Source: Arthrobacter silviterrae (GTDB lineage: Bacteria > Actinomycetota > Actinomycetes > Actinomycetales > Micrococcaceae). From it: DNA of 64,000 bases. Position numbers and translations under genes: made by a program. Shown in pieces: positions 46,892 to 56,723 of this stretch. The notes beneath the pieces are model-generated. The model was not told where the DNA came from, did not search any database, and saw nothing but the letters and a program-made list of their open reading frames with translations. The stretch's first letter is position 1; the number at the start of each line of letters is the position of its first letter. The stretch spans positions 1-64,000 of the forward strand of contig NZ_JAAKZI010000027.1 in the NCBI RefSeq assembly GCF_011045165.1, in the 5' to 3' direction.

Positions 46892-46900
46892 TTATCCACA
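46892..46900 (+). promoter_or_regulatory. Single perfect DnaA-box sequence
   Basis: TTATCCACA matches the classical DnaA box exactly and lies 52 bp before the nuclease-like gene. No other box is seen nearby, so this is not an origin; it could be chance or a titration/regulatory site. Confidence 0.35.
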
Positions 46901-46939
46901 GTTGCGCCGCGCAGGGTGCACCGTGTCCGTCGGTGGTGA

Positions 46940-46945
46940 AATAGT
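46940..46945 (+). promoter_or_regulatory. -10-like box, leaderless start of the nuclease-like gene
   Basis: AATAGT ends six bases before the ATG at 46952, the same geometry seen at several other starts in this window. Confidence 0.4.
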
Positions 46946-46951
46946 GGAACC

Positions 46952-47794
46952 ATGACGGCACCGGCATTGGCACACTCCACAGAACTTGGGCGCATGTACG
47001 CCCGCTCCTTGACTGAACCGCCCAAGGTTCCCTCTATCACCACAGTGATTGGACAGCAGGCGAACAGCCTGGACGGTTGGATCGGCTACATGGCGGCCAA
47101 CGCCGTGGCGAACCACCCTGACCTTGGCACCGCCGTCGGCAATCCCCGGCAGTTGCGCACCGTGGTGCGCGACAGCTCCAATGCCGCCGAACAGTACCGG
47201 GACGCCGCCGCTTCGCGCGGGGACCGGGTCCACTACTACTGTGAACAGGTCTCGCTGCGGGCCCTGGGACGCCCGGAACAGCTGCTGGCGGCACGGGCGT
47301 CGCTTGCTGAGAAGGGGGAGGAAAAGTTCGCCGACCGCTTTGACGCCTGGTGGAATGAATACCAAGTGCAGCCGCTGGCCCCTGAAATCACGGTGTGGAA
47401 TGAGTCCCTCGGATACGCCGGCACCTTGGACCTGGTCGCCACCATTGGCGGCAAGCTGTGCATCATCGACTACAAAACCAAGGGAACCGACCGCAACGGC
47501 CAGGTCAAGGCCTTGGATGCCAAGGTGGTCATGCAGCTGGTGGCCGGGATGAAGGCCGAGGAATCCATTGTGGATGAGGCGGCCGGGACCTGGGAGGCCT
47601 GGAGGTACGGGCAGGATCCGGTGCTGCTGGGCGTGGCGATTGGCGAAACGGAAGTCCGCACCGAACGCGCCAACCCCGCCGTCCTGAAGGAACACTGGTT
47701 CAAGTTCGCGTCGCTGCGGCGGGTCTGGCAAACCTCCCTTGACGCCGCCCGGGCCGGGCAGCCCCTGCTCCCCATTGTCCCGCCCGCCAGGTGA
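46952..47794 (+). CDS. PD-(D/E)XK (RecB/Cas4-like) nuclease-fold protein
   Basis: 280 residues. The core motif is legible: RGDRVHYYCE (about 88-97), then EITVWNESLGYAGTLDLVA (about 146-164) with the acidic metal residues and CIIDYKTKG (about 171-179) supplying the D-x-K. This is the arrangement of RecB-family exonucleases such as Cas4 and viral exonucleases, and no helicase or iron-sulfur cysteines are present. The C-terminal helix-rich part is unremarkable. It lies between the tRNA genes and def-fmt-rsmB, all on the same strand, with 57 bp to def. Nuclease activity is a fold-based inference. Confidence 0.8.
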   Translation: MTAPALAHSTELGRMYARSLTEPPKVPSITTVIGQQANSLDGWIGYMAANAVANHPDLGTAVGNPRQLRTVVRDSSNAAEQYRDAAASRGDRVHYYCEQVSLRALGRPEQLLAARASLAEKGEEKFADRFDAWWNEYQVQPLAPEITVWNESLGYAGTLDLVATIGGKLCIIDYKTKGTDRNGQVKALDAKVVMQLVAGMKAEESIVDEAAGTWEAWRYGQDPVLLGVAIGETEVRTERANPAVLKEHWFKFASLRRVWQTSLDAARAGQPLLPIVPPAR

Positions 47795-47851
47795 CGATCG
47801 CCAACTAGACTGGACGGACAGCAATTCAACATCTAAGTGAGGTCCCCACCC

Positions 47852-48415
47852 ATGGCCATCCTGAGCATCCGCATCATCGGCGACCCCGTCCTGCGAACTG
47901 TAGCGGGGGACGTGACGGACTTCGGCCCTGAACTGGCCAAGCTCATTGAGGACATGACCGAGACCATGGTGGATGTGCGGGGGGCGGGCCTGGCCGCACC
48001 GCAGGTGGGCGTCAGCAAACGCATTTTCACCTATTCCGTGGACGGCCAGGAAGGCCACGTCATCAACCCCGTCATCGTGGCCAGCGACGACTTCCAGCCG
48101 GACCAACCCGAAGGCTGCCTGTCCGTTCCGGGGCTGGGATTCAACGTACGCCGGCACCGTTGGGTGCGGATCACGGGGGTCGACCTGCACGGTGAGCCCC
48201 TTGACATGGAGGCCACAGGCCAGCTGGCCAAGTGCTTCCAGCATGAAACCGACCACCTCAACGGCAAGCTGTACGTGGACCGGCTGGACGGGGACGACCG
48301 AAAGGACGCCCTGCGCGCCATCCGCACGGCCAACTACCACGACGTGACTGCCCAGACCGTTGCCAAGCGCTCCCGCACCGTTGGCTCCGCCTTTGGTGCA
48401 GGCGCGGCGCAGTGA
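47852..48415 (+). CDS. def: Peptide deformylase
   Basis: 187 residues. Removes the formyl group from nascent N-terminal fMet. All motifs are present: GAGLAAPQVG, EGCLSVPG (metal-binding Cys89) and QHETDHLNG (HExxH-type, His131, Glu132, His135). The ATG at 47852 has GAGG at the usual distance; a GTG 15 bases upstream is less likely. Its stop overlaps the GTG of fmt by four bases, so the two act and are translated together. Confidence 0.97.
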   Translation: MAILSIRIIGDPVLRTVAGDVTDFGPELAKLIEDMTETMVDVRGAGLAAPQVGVSKRIFTYSVDGQEGHVINPVIVASDDFQPDQPEGCLSVPGLGFNVRRHRWVRITGVDLHGEPLDMEATGQLAKCFQHETDHLNGKLYVDRLDGDDRKDALRAIRTANYHDVTAQTVAKRSRTVGSAFGAGAAQ

Positions 48416-49332
48416 GGGTCCTTTTTGCCGGCACGCCCGCCGTCGCCCTGCCGTCCCTGGAAGCCCTGCGGGCGGACGGACATGAAATCGTCGCCGTCCT
48501 GACCCGTCCGGACGCGCCGGTGGGGCGCAAACGGGTACTCACGCCGTCGCCCGTTGCCGTACGCGCCCAGGACCTTGGCCTTCCGGTCATCAAGGCCGGC
48601 CGCATTGACGCCGCGGCCGTTGCCGCCATCGCCGAAGCTGCCCCCGATGTGGCCGCCATCGTGGCCTACGGGGCCCTGATTCCCGAGGACGCGCTGTCCC
48701 TTCCGCCCCACGGCTGGATCAACCTGCACTTTTCGCTGCTGCCCGCATGGCGGGGGGCGGCACCCGTGCAGCACGCGCTCATCAACGGCGACGAGGTCAC
48801 GGGGGCCACCACGTTCCTGCTGGAAAAAGGGCTCGACACCGGCCCTGCCTACGGCACCATGACCGAAACCGTCCGCGCCACCGACACCAGCGCCGCGCTG
48901 CTTGAACGCCTCTCCCACAGCGGGGCCGTGCTCCTCGCGCAGACCCTTGCCGCGCTCGACGCCGGGCAGGCGGCCGGGGTGCCCCAGCAAGGCGACGTTT
49001 CCCTTGCCCCCAAGCTCACGCTGGAAGACGGCCATGTGCGCTGGGACCACCCCGCGCTGGCCATCAGCCGCAGGGTCAGGGGCGTCACCACCGAGCCGGG
49101 CGCCTGGACCACGCTGGGCGGACAGCGCTTCAAGCTGGGCCCGGTGGCACTCCGCCCGGACGTCAGCGGGCTGGCCCCCGGCAGGGTGCGCCTTGACGGC
49201 CGGGCCGTCCTGGTGGGAACCGGCTCCCACGCCGTGCAACTGGCGGACGTGCAACCCGCCGGCAAGAAACTGATGAACGCAAGCGACTGGGCCCGCGGCC
49301 TGGCGAACAAGGAAGATGTGGTGTTTGAATGA
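48412..49332 (+). CDS. fmt: Methionyl-tRNA formyltransferase
   Basis: 306 residues. Formylates initiator Met-tRNA using 10-formyl-tetrahydrofolate. The N-terminal formyltransferase domain has LFAGTPAVALPSLEAL and INLHFSLLPAWRGAAPVQHA with the catalytic Asn/His, and LEKGLDTGP; the C-terminal tRNA-binding OB domain follows from about residue 205. The GTG start overlaps def by four bases and the stop overlaps the rsmB ATG (ATGA), so def-fmt-rsmB are coupled. Confidence 0.97.
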   Translation: MRVLFAGTPAVALPSLEALRADGHEIVAVLTRPDAPVGRKRVLTPSPVAVRAQDLGLPVIKAGRIDAAAVAAIAEAAPDVAAIVAYGALIPEDALSLPPHGWINLHFSLLPAWRGAAPVQHALINGDEVTGATTFLLEKGLDTGPAYGTMTETVRATDTSAALLERLSHSGAVLLAQTLAALDAGQAAGVPQQGDVSLAPKLTLEDGHVRWDHPALAISRRVRGVTTEPGAWTTLGGQRFKLGPVALRPDVSGLAPGRVRLDGRAVLVGTGSHAVQLADVQPAGKKLMNASDWARGLANKEDVVFE

Positions 49333-50843
49333 CCAGTGAGCATGGCGGCGTACGCCGCCGGGACAGCGCGGGGCGCGAACGCAACCGCGCCACCGGGCGG
49401 AATCGCACCACTGCGGCACCGTCCCAGCGCACCCGGGCCGCAGACCCGGCCCGGCTGGTGGCCTATGAAGTACTGCGGGCTGTTTCAGCCGATGACGCCT
49501 ACGCCAACCTGGTCATGCCGGCACGCATCCGCCACCACCATCTGGACCGGCGGGACGCCGGCTTCGCCACCGAACTGGCCTATGGCGCCCTCCGCGGGCA
49601 GGGCAGCTACGACGCCATCCTGGCCCGCTGCGTGGACCGGCCGCTGTCCGAACTTGATCCTGCCATCCTCGACGCGCTGCGCATCGGCGTCCACCAGCTG
49701 CTGGCCATGCGCGTGCCGGCCCATGCGGCACTCGACCAGACCGTGGGCCTGGCCCGCGCTGTCATCGGGGCCGGCCCGTCAGCCCTCATCAATGCCGTGC
49801 TGCGGAGGGTGTCCGCCCAAAGCCTGCAGGAGTGGCTGGCGCAACTGACGGACGGCCTCACGGACGATGTCAAGATTGCCTCCATCACCGAATCCCACCC
49901 CGAATGGATTGTCCGCTCGCTGCGCCAGGCCCTCGTGGCCCACGGCCGCGACGCCGCCGAAATCACGGCGCTGCTGGAAGCCGACAATGCCGCGCCCGTG
50001 GTGAATCTGGTGGCACTGCCCGGCCTGGGCAGCCTCGACGAGGCATTTGACGCCGGGTTCACGCCCGGCCCCCTGGTCATTGATTCGGCGCTTTCCCCCG
50101 GCGGGGACCTGGGCCGGCTGTCGTCCGTCCGCGAGGGCACCGTCCGGGTCCAGGATGTCGGTTCGCAGCTGGTGGCCCGCGCCCTTGCCGCTGCTGAACT
50201 CACATCGGAACGCACCGACGGCGAGGAACGCTGGCTGGACATGTGCGCAGGGCCCGGCGGAAAGGCCGCCCTGCTGGCCGCGCTGGCCGCCGAACAGGGT
50301 GCCTGGATCCTGGCCAACGAACCCACGCCGCACCGGGCCCGGCTCGTTGAACAAGCCATGGCCGCCATTCCGGAAGACGCCTGGACGGTGCGCACGGGAG
50401 ACGGCCGCGACGTGGGCCGGGAGCACCCCGAGTCCTTTGACCGCATCCTGGTGGACGCGCCCTGCACCGGCCTGGGCGCCCTGCGGCGCCGGCCCGAGTC
50501 CCGCTGGCGCCGCCAGCTCTCCGATGTCTCCGAGCTGGGCCCGCTGCAGCGCGAACTGCTCGACTCGGCCCTCTCCGCCGTAAAACGCGGGGGAGTGGTG
50601 GCCTATGTGACGTGTTCGCCGCACATCGCCGAGACCCTGGCCGTGGTGGACGACGCGTTGCGGGGACGCACCGACCTTGAACTGCTCGACGCCGGAGCAG
50701 CCCTTGACGCCGTGAGCCTCACGGGGAAGCTGGACGCCGGAAATGCCGGCTCGCCGCTGCCGGTCCACCGGATGACGGCACAGCTGTGGCCCCACCTCCA
50801 CCAAACCGACGCCATGTTCCTGGCACTCATCCGCAAGCTCTGA
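49329..50843 (+). CDS. rsmB: 16S rRNA (cytosine(967)-C(5))-methyltransferase RsmB-like
   Basis: 504 residues. A basic, low-complexity N-terminal 45 residues precede a NusB-like helical domain (about 45-185) and a Fmu-type m5C methyltransferase domain. SAM-binding [16 protein letters not shown] (about 300), motif [20 protein letters not shown] with the release Cys, and [13 protein letters not shown] with the nucleophile Cys are present. Typical partner of def-fmt in actinobacteria. The basic extension probably aids RNA binding. Confidence 0.95.
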   Translation: MTSEHGGVRRRDSAGRERNRATGRNRTTAAPSQRTRAADPARLVAYEVLRAVSADDAYANLVMPARIRHHHLDRRDAGFATELAYGALRGQGSYDAILARCVDRPLSELDPAILDALRIGVHQLLAMRVPAHAALDQTVGLARAVIGAGPSALINAVLRRVSAQSLQEWLAQLTDGLTDDVKIASITESHPEWIVRSLRQALVAHGRDAAEITALLEADNAAPVVNLVALPGLGSLDEAFDAGFTPGPLVIDSALSPGGDLGRLSSVREGTVRVQDVGSQLVARALAAAELTSERTDGEERWLDMCAGPGGKAALLAALAAEQGAWILANEPTPHRARLVEQAMAAIPEDAWTVRTGDGRDVGREHPESFDRILVDAPCTGLGALRRRPESRWRRQLSDVSELGPLQRELLDSALSAVKRGGVVAYVTCSPHIAETLAVVDDALRGRTDLELLDAGAALDAVSLTGKLDAGNAGSPLPVHRMTAQLWPHLHQTDAMFLALIRKL

Positions 50844-50881
50844 GCCGCCAGCCCCCATCCGCCCACCCCGAAAGGACGCCC

Positions 50882-51577
50882 ATGCCCGGCCGCCCGATGA
50901 CATGCTGCATCAACCCCAGCATCCTCTCCGCCGACTTTGCCAACCTTGAAGCCGAACTGGCCCGCATCGCCAATGCCGACGCCGCCCACGTCGACGTCAT
51001 GGACAACCACTTTGTGCCCAACCTGACCATTGGCCTGCCCGTCGTGGAACGCCTTCAGGAGATCAGCCCGGTTCCGCTGGACGCGCACCTGATGATTGCC
51101 GACGTCGACCGGTGGGCGCCGCACTATGCCGACGCCGGACTGGCATCGGTCACCTTCCACGCGGAGGCGTCCAATGCCCCCATCAAACTGGCCCGGGAAC
51201 TGCGGGCCAGGGGCGCCAAGGCCGGCATGGCACTGCGCCCGGCCACCCCCGTGGAGCCGTTCCTGGACATGCTCACCGAGCTGGACATGCTGTTGATCAT
51301 GACGGTGGAGCCGGGATTTGGCGGGCAGTCATTCCTTGACGTCACGCTGCCCAAGATCCGCCGTGCCCGGGCCGCCATCGAGGGCTCCGGCGCCGCCGTC
51401 GCGATCCAGGTCGACGGCGGCATCACGGAGGAAACCATCACCCGTGCAGCCGAGGCCGGTGCCAACGTCTTCGTGGCCGGTTCGGCCGTGTACGGCAAAG
51501 ATTCACCTGAGGCAGCCATCGAGTCGCTGCGGGCAAGGGCACAGCTGGCCTTCGGCCGAACGCCCGCCCGGGAATGA
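50882..51577 (+). CDS. rpe: Ribulose-phosphate 3-epimerase
   Basis: 231-residue TIM-barrel enzyme interconverting ribulose 5-phosphate and xylulose 5-phosphate. It shows [51 protein letters not shown] and VDGGI, with the catalytic Asp residues and metal His positions. The ATG at 50882 follows AAAGGA. Supplies the pentose phosphate used by riboflavin synthesis (DHBP synthase uses ribulose 5-phosphate), which fits its position ahead of the rib operon. Confidence 0.96.
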   Translation: MPGRPMTCCINPSILSADFANLEAELARIANADAAHVDVMDNHFVPNLTIGLPVVERLQEISPVPLDAHLMIADVDRWAPHYADAGLASVTFHAEASNAPIKLARELRARGAKAGMALRPATPVEPFLDMLTELDMLLIMTVEPGFGGQSFLDVTLPKIRRARAAIEGSGAAVAIQVDGGITEETITRAAEAGANVFVAGSAVYGKDSPEAAIESLRARAQLAFGRTPARE

Positions 51578-51633
51578 AGCCGCGCCCCGTGTGGTTGGCA
51601 AGGGGGTAGGGCAAACGGTGCCGTGAAAGGTGC

Positions 51634-51639
51634 CATAAT
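51634..51639 (+). promoter_or_regulatory. -10 box of the riboflavin operon promoter
   Basis: CATAAT about 40 bases ahead of the FMN aptamer; transcription would begin near 51646. No convincing -35 partner. Confidence 0.4.
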
Positions 51640-51678
51640 GTAAGTGGACCGGCGCAAGCCGGTGCAAAGAATTATCAA

Positions 51679-51819
51679 CGTGCTCCGGGGTCGGTGTAAT
51701 TCCGAACCGGCGGTTATAGTCCGCGACCCGCGCTCAGCCGGCTGGAAACAGCAGGCAGTGCACGGTTGATCTGGTGAAATTCCGGAACCGACAGTTAAAG
51801 TCTGGATGGGAGAAGCACG
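51679..51819 (+). promoter_or_regulatory. FMN riboswitch (RFN element)
   Basis: Conserved RFN blocks are easily read: GGGGTCGGTGTAATTCCGAA, CCGGCGGTTATAGTCCGCGA, then GGTTGATCTGGTGAAATTCC, GAACCGACAGTTAAAGTCTG and GATGGGAGAAGCACG. The P1 stem pairs CGTGCT (51679-51684) with AGCACG (51814-51819). It precedes ribM and controls the whole rib operon in response to FMN. Confidence 0.97.
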
Positions 51820-51895
51820 AACAGTTTCGCTGCGGCCTCGGCCGGGGCGCTTCGGCACACAGGCCGGGCAGTCCCGCAGCTGCGCCGGAACTGAA

Positions 51896-51939
51896 CGTTA
51901 CCCCCGGAGCCATCGCGGTTCGAAAGGGTTAAGGTAACG
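51896..51939 (+). promoter_or_regulatory. Shine-Dalgarno-masking hairpin of the FMN riboswitch
   Basis: CGTTACC (51896-51902) pairs exactly with GGTAACG (51933-51939), which ends at the ribM ATG and covers the GG of the AAGG ribosome-binding site. This suggests control of translation initiation rather than transcription termination. Confidence 0.6.
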
Positions 51940-52653
51940 ATGGACTTTCTGCGATGGCTCTTTGACGCAAAGCTTGAATTCGCCGGTGGCGGATTCCTGC
52001 TGTGGCGCGAAGTCATAGGCAACATCTTTGGGCTGGCCAGCGCCCTCGGCGGCATGCGCCGGAAAATCTGGGCCTGGCCTGTCGGCATCGTCGGCAACGC
52101 CCTCCTCTTTACTGTCTTCATGGGCTCCGTGTTCGGCTCGCCCGTCTACGCCAACCTGCTCGGCCAGGCCGGCCGGCAGCTGATGTTCATTGCCGTCTCC
52201 ATTTACGGCTGGTACCGCTGGAAGCAGTCCCGGGACGCATCCCGCGGCCACGGACAGGTGCCTGCCGCCGTCCTGCCGGCCTGGGCTGGGGGCAAGGCGC
52301 GGCTGGCCCTCGTCGTCGGCATGGTTGCCGGCACCGCCGCACTCACCCCGATCTTCCGTGCCATGGGCTCCTACGAGCCAGTATGGGCGGATGCCTGGAT
52401 TTTCATGGGCTCACTCCTGGCCACGTACGGCATGGCCAAGGGCTGGGTGGAGTTTTGGCTCATTTGGGTGGCCGTGGACATTGTGGGGGTTCCCCTCCTC
52501 TTTAGCGCCGGGTATTACGCATCTGCGCTCATGTACATCTTCTACGGTGTCTTCACACTGGCCGGATTCTTTGTTTGGTGGCGCATCAGGCGCAAGGGCG
52601 ACACCGCATCCACAACCACCACCGCAACTCCCCTGAATGAGGTCAAACTATGA
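51940..52653 (+). CDS. ribM: Riboflavin transporter, PnuC superfamily (RibM/PnuX)
   Basis: 237 residues with about seven membrane helices (for example FGLASALGGMRRKIWAWPVGIVGN and AVSIYGWYRWKQ). It belongs to the PnuC superfamily, whose members carry vitamins and nucleosides. Being first gene behind an FMN riboswitch and in front of ribD points to riboflavin, as known for RibM/PnuX of Corynebacterium and Streptomyces. AAGG lies five bases before the ATG and is the target of the masking hairpin. The stop overlaps the ribD ATG by four bases. Confidence 0.88.
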   Translation: MDFLRWLFDAKLEFAGGGFLLWREVIGNIFGLASALGGMRRKIWAWPVGIVGNALLFTVFMGSVFGSPVYANLLGQAGRQLMFIAVSIYGWYRWKQSRDASRGHGQVPAAVLPAWAGGKARLALVVGMVAGTAALTPIFRAMGSYEPVWADAWIFMGSLLATYGMAKGWVEFWLIWVAVDIVGVPLLFSAGYYASALMYIFYGVFTLAGFFVWWRIRRKGDTASTTTTATPLNEVKL

Positions 52654-53783
52654 ACCGGGCCAACGCCAGCAGCGGGCACGACGACACCGTGGACGCCGAG
52701 TTCAACGTCTTCAGCGACGCTGAAATTGTTGCCATGGAAACAGCACTGGCCGCCGCCCGGCAGGGAGTGCGCGGCGCCAACCCCTTGGTGGGTGCCGTCA
52801 TCATCGACGCGGACGGCACCGTCCTGGCCATCGGCCACCACCGCGGCGCCGGCACCCCCCATGCCGAGGCGGACGTCATCAACAGGCTGCTCGGCACGGG
52901 TGTCAAGCGGGACCTTTCCGCCGCCACCATTGTGGTGACCCTGGAGCCGTGCAACCACCAGGGGCGGACCGGCCCGTGCACCCAGGCCATCCTCGATGCC
53001 GGCCTGGGCAATGTGGTTTATGCCGTGGACGACCCCCACACGCCCGCAGCAGGTGGCGCCGACAAGCTGCGCATGGAAGGCATCAATGTGCGCTCCGGGC
53101 TCATGGCCCGCCAGGCGCAGGACATGAACAGGCAGTGGTTTGTTGCCGTCCGCGAGGGCCGGCCCTTTGTCACGGCGCGCCTGGCCCAAACGGTGGACAG
53201 CCGCATTGCGGCCGCAGACGGCAGCAGCCAGTGGATCACCTCCTCCCAGTCCCGGCAGGATTCACACACCCTGCGCGGCCGGGTGGATGCCATTGTGGTG
53301 GGCACCGGAACCATCCTGGCGGACAACCCGCGCCTGACAGCACGTGCCGCGGACGGCACCGAATCCCCCCATCAGCCGCTGCGCGTGGTCATGGGGATGC
53401 GCGAGGTGGACGCCGGCGCCGCCGCACGCCACCAGGGCGGGCCGGGTTTCGTGCAACTCCACACCCACGACCCTGCCGAGGTCCTGGCCGAACTGCACCG
53501 GCGCGGCGTGGGGCACCTCATGATTGAGGGCGGCTCCAAGATCAACGCCGCGTTCCTGGCGGCCGGGCTGGTGGATGAGCTGATCGTGTACCTGGCCCCC
53601 ACGCTGCTGGGCACAGGCATGCCGGCGCTGAACGACCTTGGCATCACAACACTGGACCAGGCCCAGCAGTGGGAATGGGACGGCACCACCACCGGTCCCG
53701 TGGAACGCCTGGGCCCGGACCTGAAACTCACCCTCATGCCGGCAAAGGTGCCGGCGCCCGCCACGCCCGCAGAAGGACTGTAG
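52650..53783 (+). CDS. ribD: Bifunctional riboflavin biosynthesis protein RibD (deaminase/reductase)
   Basis: 377 residues. The N-terminal deaminase (about 20-150) has the zinc triad in HAEADVI and LEPCNHQGRTGPC; the C-terminal reductase (about 165-370) has FVTARLAQTVDSRIA, VDAIVVGTGTILADNP and MIEGGSKINAAFLAAGL. It converts the pyrimidine intermediate made by RibA in two steps. An N-terminal 18-residue extension is poorly conserved. ATGA overlap with ribM. Confidence 0.96.
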   Translation: MNRANASSGHDDTVDAEFNVFSDAEIVAMETALAAARQGVRGANPLVGAVIIDADGTVLAIGHHRGAGTPHAEADVINRLLGTGVKRDLSAATIVVTLEPCNHQGRTGPCTQAILDAGLGNVVYAVDDPHTPAAGGADKLRMEGINVRSGLMARQAQDMNRQWFVAVREGRPFVTARLAQTVDSRIAAADGSSQWITSSQSRQDSHTLRGRVDAIVVGTGTILADNPRLTARAADGTESPHQPLRVVMGMREVDAGAAARHQGGPGFVQLHTHDPAEVLAELHRRGVGHLMIEGGSKINAAFLAAGLVDELIVYLAPTLLGTGMPALNDLGITTLDQAQQWEWDGTTTGPVERLGPDLKLTLMPAKVPAPATPAEGL

Positions 53784-53785
53784 AA

Positions 53786-54478
53786 ATGTTTACTGGAATC
53801 ATCGAAGGCCGCGGCACCGTGGTCAGCATGGACACCCACACGGAAACGGACAGCGCCACGCTGGTCCTGGACACCGCGACAATGGGCAACACCGTGGACG
53901 GGCTCGGCCTGGGAGGCTCCCTCGCCGTCAATGGGGTCTGCCTGACAGCCGTGCGCATCAACGGCACCATGGTGGAGGTGGACGTCATGGGTGAAACGCT
54001 CCTGCGCACCACCACCGGCGACCTGCGCCCCGGCAACACCGTCAACCTGGAACGCTGCGTGCCCGCCGGAGGCCGCCTGGACGGCCACGTGGTCCAGGGC
54101 CACGTGGACGGCGTGGGGTCACTGCTGGAGCGCGAAAACCAGGGGAACTGGGACCGTTTGCGCTTCTCCGTGCCCGCCGCACTGTCCCGCTACATCGCCG
54201 AAAAGGGTTCCATCGCCGTCGACGGCGTCTCCCTCACCGTCACGGCCGTCAGTCCGCCCGGCGAGGCGCAACAGTGGTTCGAGGTGGGGCTCATACCTGT
54301 CACGCTGGCCAACACCGGCCTGGGCGCCAAGGCCGCCGGCGGCACGGTCAACCTGGAAGTGGATGTCCTGGCCAAGTACGCCGAGCGGCTGCTCCAATTC
54401 GTGGTCCCTTCCGCCGCAGGCCCCATTGACGGCGGCACCGTCTCGGCAGGCGCCGGCACGCAGGGGGTGCAATCATGA
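53786..54478 (+). CDS. ribE: Riboflavin synthase (alpha subunit)
   Basis: 230 residues made of two similar lumazine-binding domains (about 1-95 and 100-200), beginning MFTGIIEGRGTVVS with the conserved FTG start and containing VNGVCLT and VDGVSLTV. It dismutates two molecules of 6,7-dimethyl-8-ribityllumazine to riboflavin. The C-terminal 25 residues after the second domain are Gly/Ala-rich and variable. Its stop overlaps the ribB ATG by four bases. Confidence 0.95.
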   Translation: MFTGIIEGRGTVVSMDTHTETDSATLVLDTATMGNTVDGLGLGGSLAVNGVCLTAVRINGTMVEVDVMGETLLRTTTGDLRPGNTVNLERCVPAGGRLDGHVVQGHVDGVGSLLERENQGNWDRLRFSVPAALSRYIAEKGSIAVDGVSLTVTAVSPPGEAQQWFEVGLIPVTLANTGLGAKAAGGTVNLEVDVLAKYAERLLQFVVPSAAGPIDGGTVSAGAGTQGVQS

Positions 54479-55138
54479 CCGCCCTGACGAATTCCGACAC
54501 CCTGCTGGACCCCGTCCCCGCGGCCATCGCCGCCATTGCCCGCGGCGAGGCCGTGCTGGTGGTCGACGACGAAAACCGTGAAAACGAGGGCGACATCATC
54601 TTTGCGGCCCAGCACAGCACCCCGGCCCTCATGGGCTGGACCATCAGACACAGCTCCGGGGTGGTTTGCGTTCCCATGGACGATGCCCGCGCCGACGCCC
54701 TGGACCTCCCGCCCATGGTGGCGCACAACCAGGACGCCAAGGGCACGGCGTACACAGTCAGCTGCGACGCGGCCCACGGGGTCACCACGGGCATCAGCGC
54801 CACCGACCGTTCGCTGACCGCCACCATCCTCGCCAACCCGGCTTCCAGGCCCGACGCCGTCACCCGGCCCGGGCACATGTTCCCCCTTCGCGCCGTGGCC
54901 GGGGGAGTGCGGCAGCGGCCCGGGCACACGGAAGCCTCGGTCGAACTGTGCCGGCTGGCCGGCTGCGAGCCGGTGGCGTGCATTGCCGAGGTGGTGGATG
55001 ACGCCGGCCAGATGGTCAGGCTCGAGGGCCTGCGCGAGTTTGCCGACGCCGGCCAGCTGGTGCTCATCTCCATTGCCGACCTCGTGGCACACCTGGAAGC
55101 AGGCCCGGCCCTCAACGCCGCTGCCGCCGGGGTGCACC

Positions 55139-55146
<8 letters not shown>
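54475..55146 (+). CDS. ribB: 3,4-dihydroxy-2-butanone-4-phosphate synthase
   Basis: 223 residues. Makes the four-carbon unit of riboflavin from ribulose 5-phosphate. Signatures: VLVVDDENRENEGDIIFAA (metal-binding Glu), VSCDAAHGVTTGISATDR, and RPGHMFPLRAVAGGVRQRPG followed by HTEASVELCRLAG. Many actinobacteria fuse this domain to GTP cyclohydrolase II; here the reading frame ends just inside the start of ribA, so the two are separate. Overlaps ribE by four bases. Confidence 0.95.
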
Positions 55147-56307
<1,161 letters not shown>

Positions 56308-56355
56308 TGGCGGACACACAAGGTTGGCGGCTCCGTGAAGGGGCCGCCAAGCAAG

Positions 56356-56361
56356 TAAGGT
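56356..56361 (+). promoter_or_regulatory. -10 box, leaderless start of hisE
   Basis: TAAGGT is seven bases before the GTG at 56369. No clear -35. Confidence 0.4.
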
Positions 56362-56368
56362 GGAGACC

Positions 56369-56632
56369 GTGAAAACCTTCGAATCCCTTTTTGACGAGCT
56401 GAGCGAGAAAGCCGCAGCGCGGCCCGCCGGCTCCCGAACCGTCGCCGAGCTTGAATCCGGCATTCACGGCATCGGCAAGAAAGTGGTTGAGGAAGCCGCC
56501 GAGGTGTGGATGGCCGCCGAATATGAGTCGGATGAGGCCTGCGCCGAGGAGATTTCCCAGCTGTTTTACCACCTGCAGGTCATGATGATCGCCAAAGGCC
56601 TTTCCCTCCAGGACGTATACAAGCATCTCTAG
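56369..56632 (+). CDS. hisE: Phosphoribosyl-ATP diphosphatase
   Basis: 87 residues, the standard size. Second step of histidine synthesis (PR-ATP to PR-AMP). All-alpha MazG-like fold; the metal-binding [18 protein letters not shown] motif (about 38-55) and [15 protein letters not shown] helix are typical. The GTG at 56369 (MKTFESLF) is preferred to the GTG nine bases earlier because it fits both length and the -10 box. Confidence 0.94.
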   Translation: MKTFESLFDELSEKAAARPAGSRTVAELESGIHGIGKKVVEEAAEVWMAAEYESDEACAEEISQLFYHLQVMMIAKGLSLQDVYKHL

Positions 56633-56659
56633 CCACGTCCCGTGGCCGAAATCCTGAAC

Positions 56660-56680
56660 CGGGTGCACCCTGTGCACCCG
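56660..56680. promoter_or_regulatory. Perfect palindrome upstream of hisG
   Basis: CGGGTGCAC-CCT-GTGCACCCG lies 28 bases after the hisE stop and 44 bases before the hisG start. Could be a weak hairpin or a repressor operator; no T-tract follows. Confidence 0.45.
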
Positions 56681-56723
56681 CCCCAGACTAAATGCTTGAA
56701 TACGTTACTGAAAGATAAAAACC

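Noticed and set aside
46892-46900. Origin of replication
   Set aside because: Only one DnaA-box match; no dnaA, dnaN or box cluster nearby.
46364-46939. 191-codon plus-strand open frame crossing tRNA-Val(CAC)
   Set aside because: It runs through a tRNA gene and a strong terminator, with no conserved protein features.
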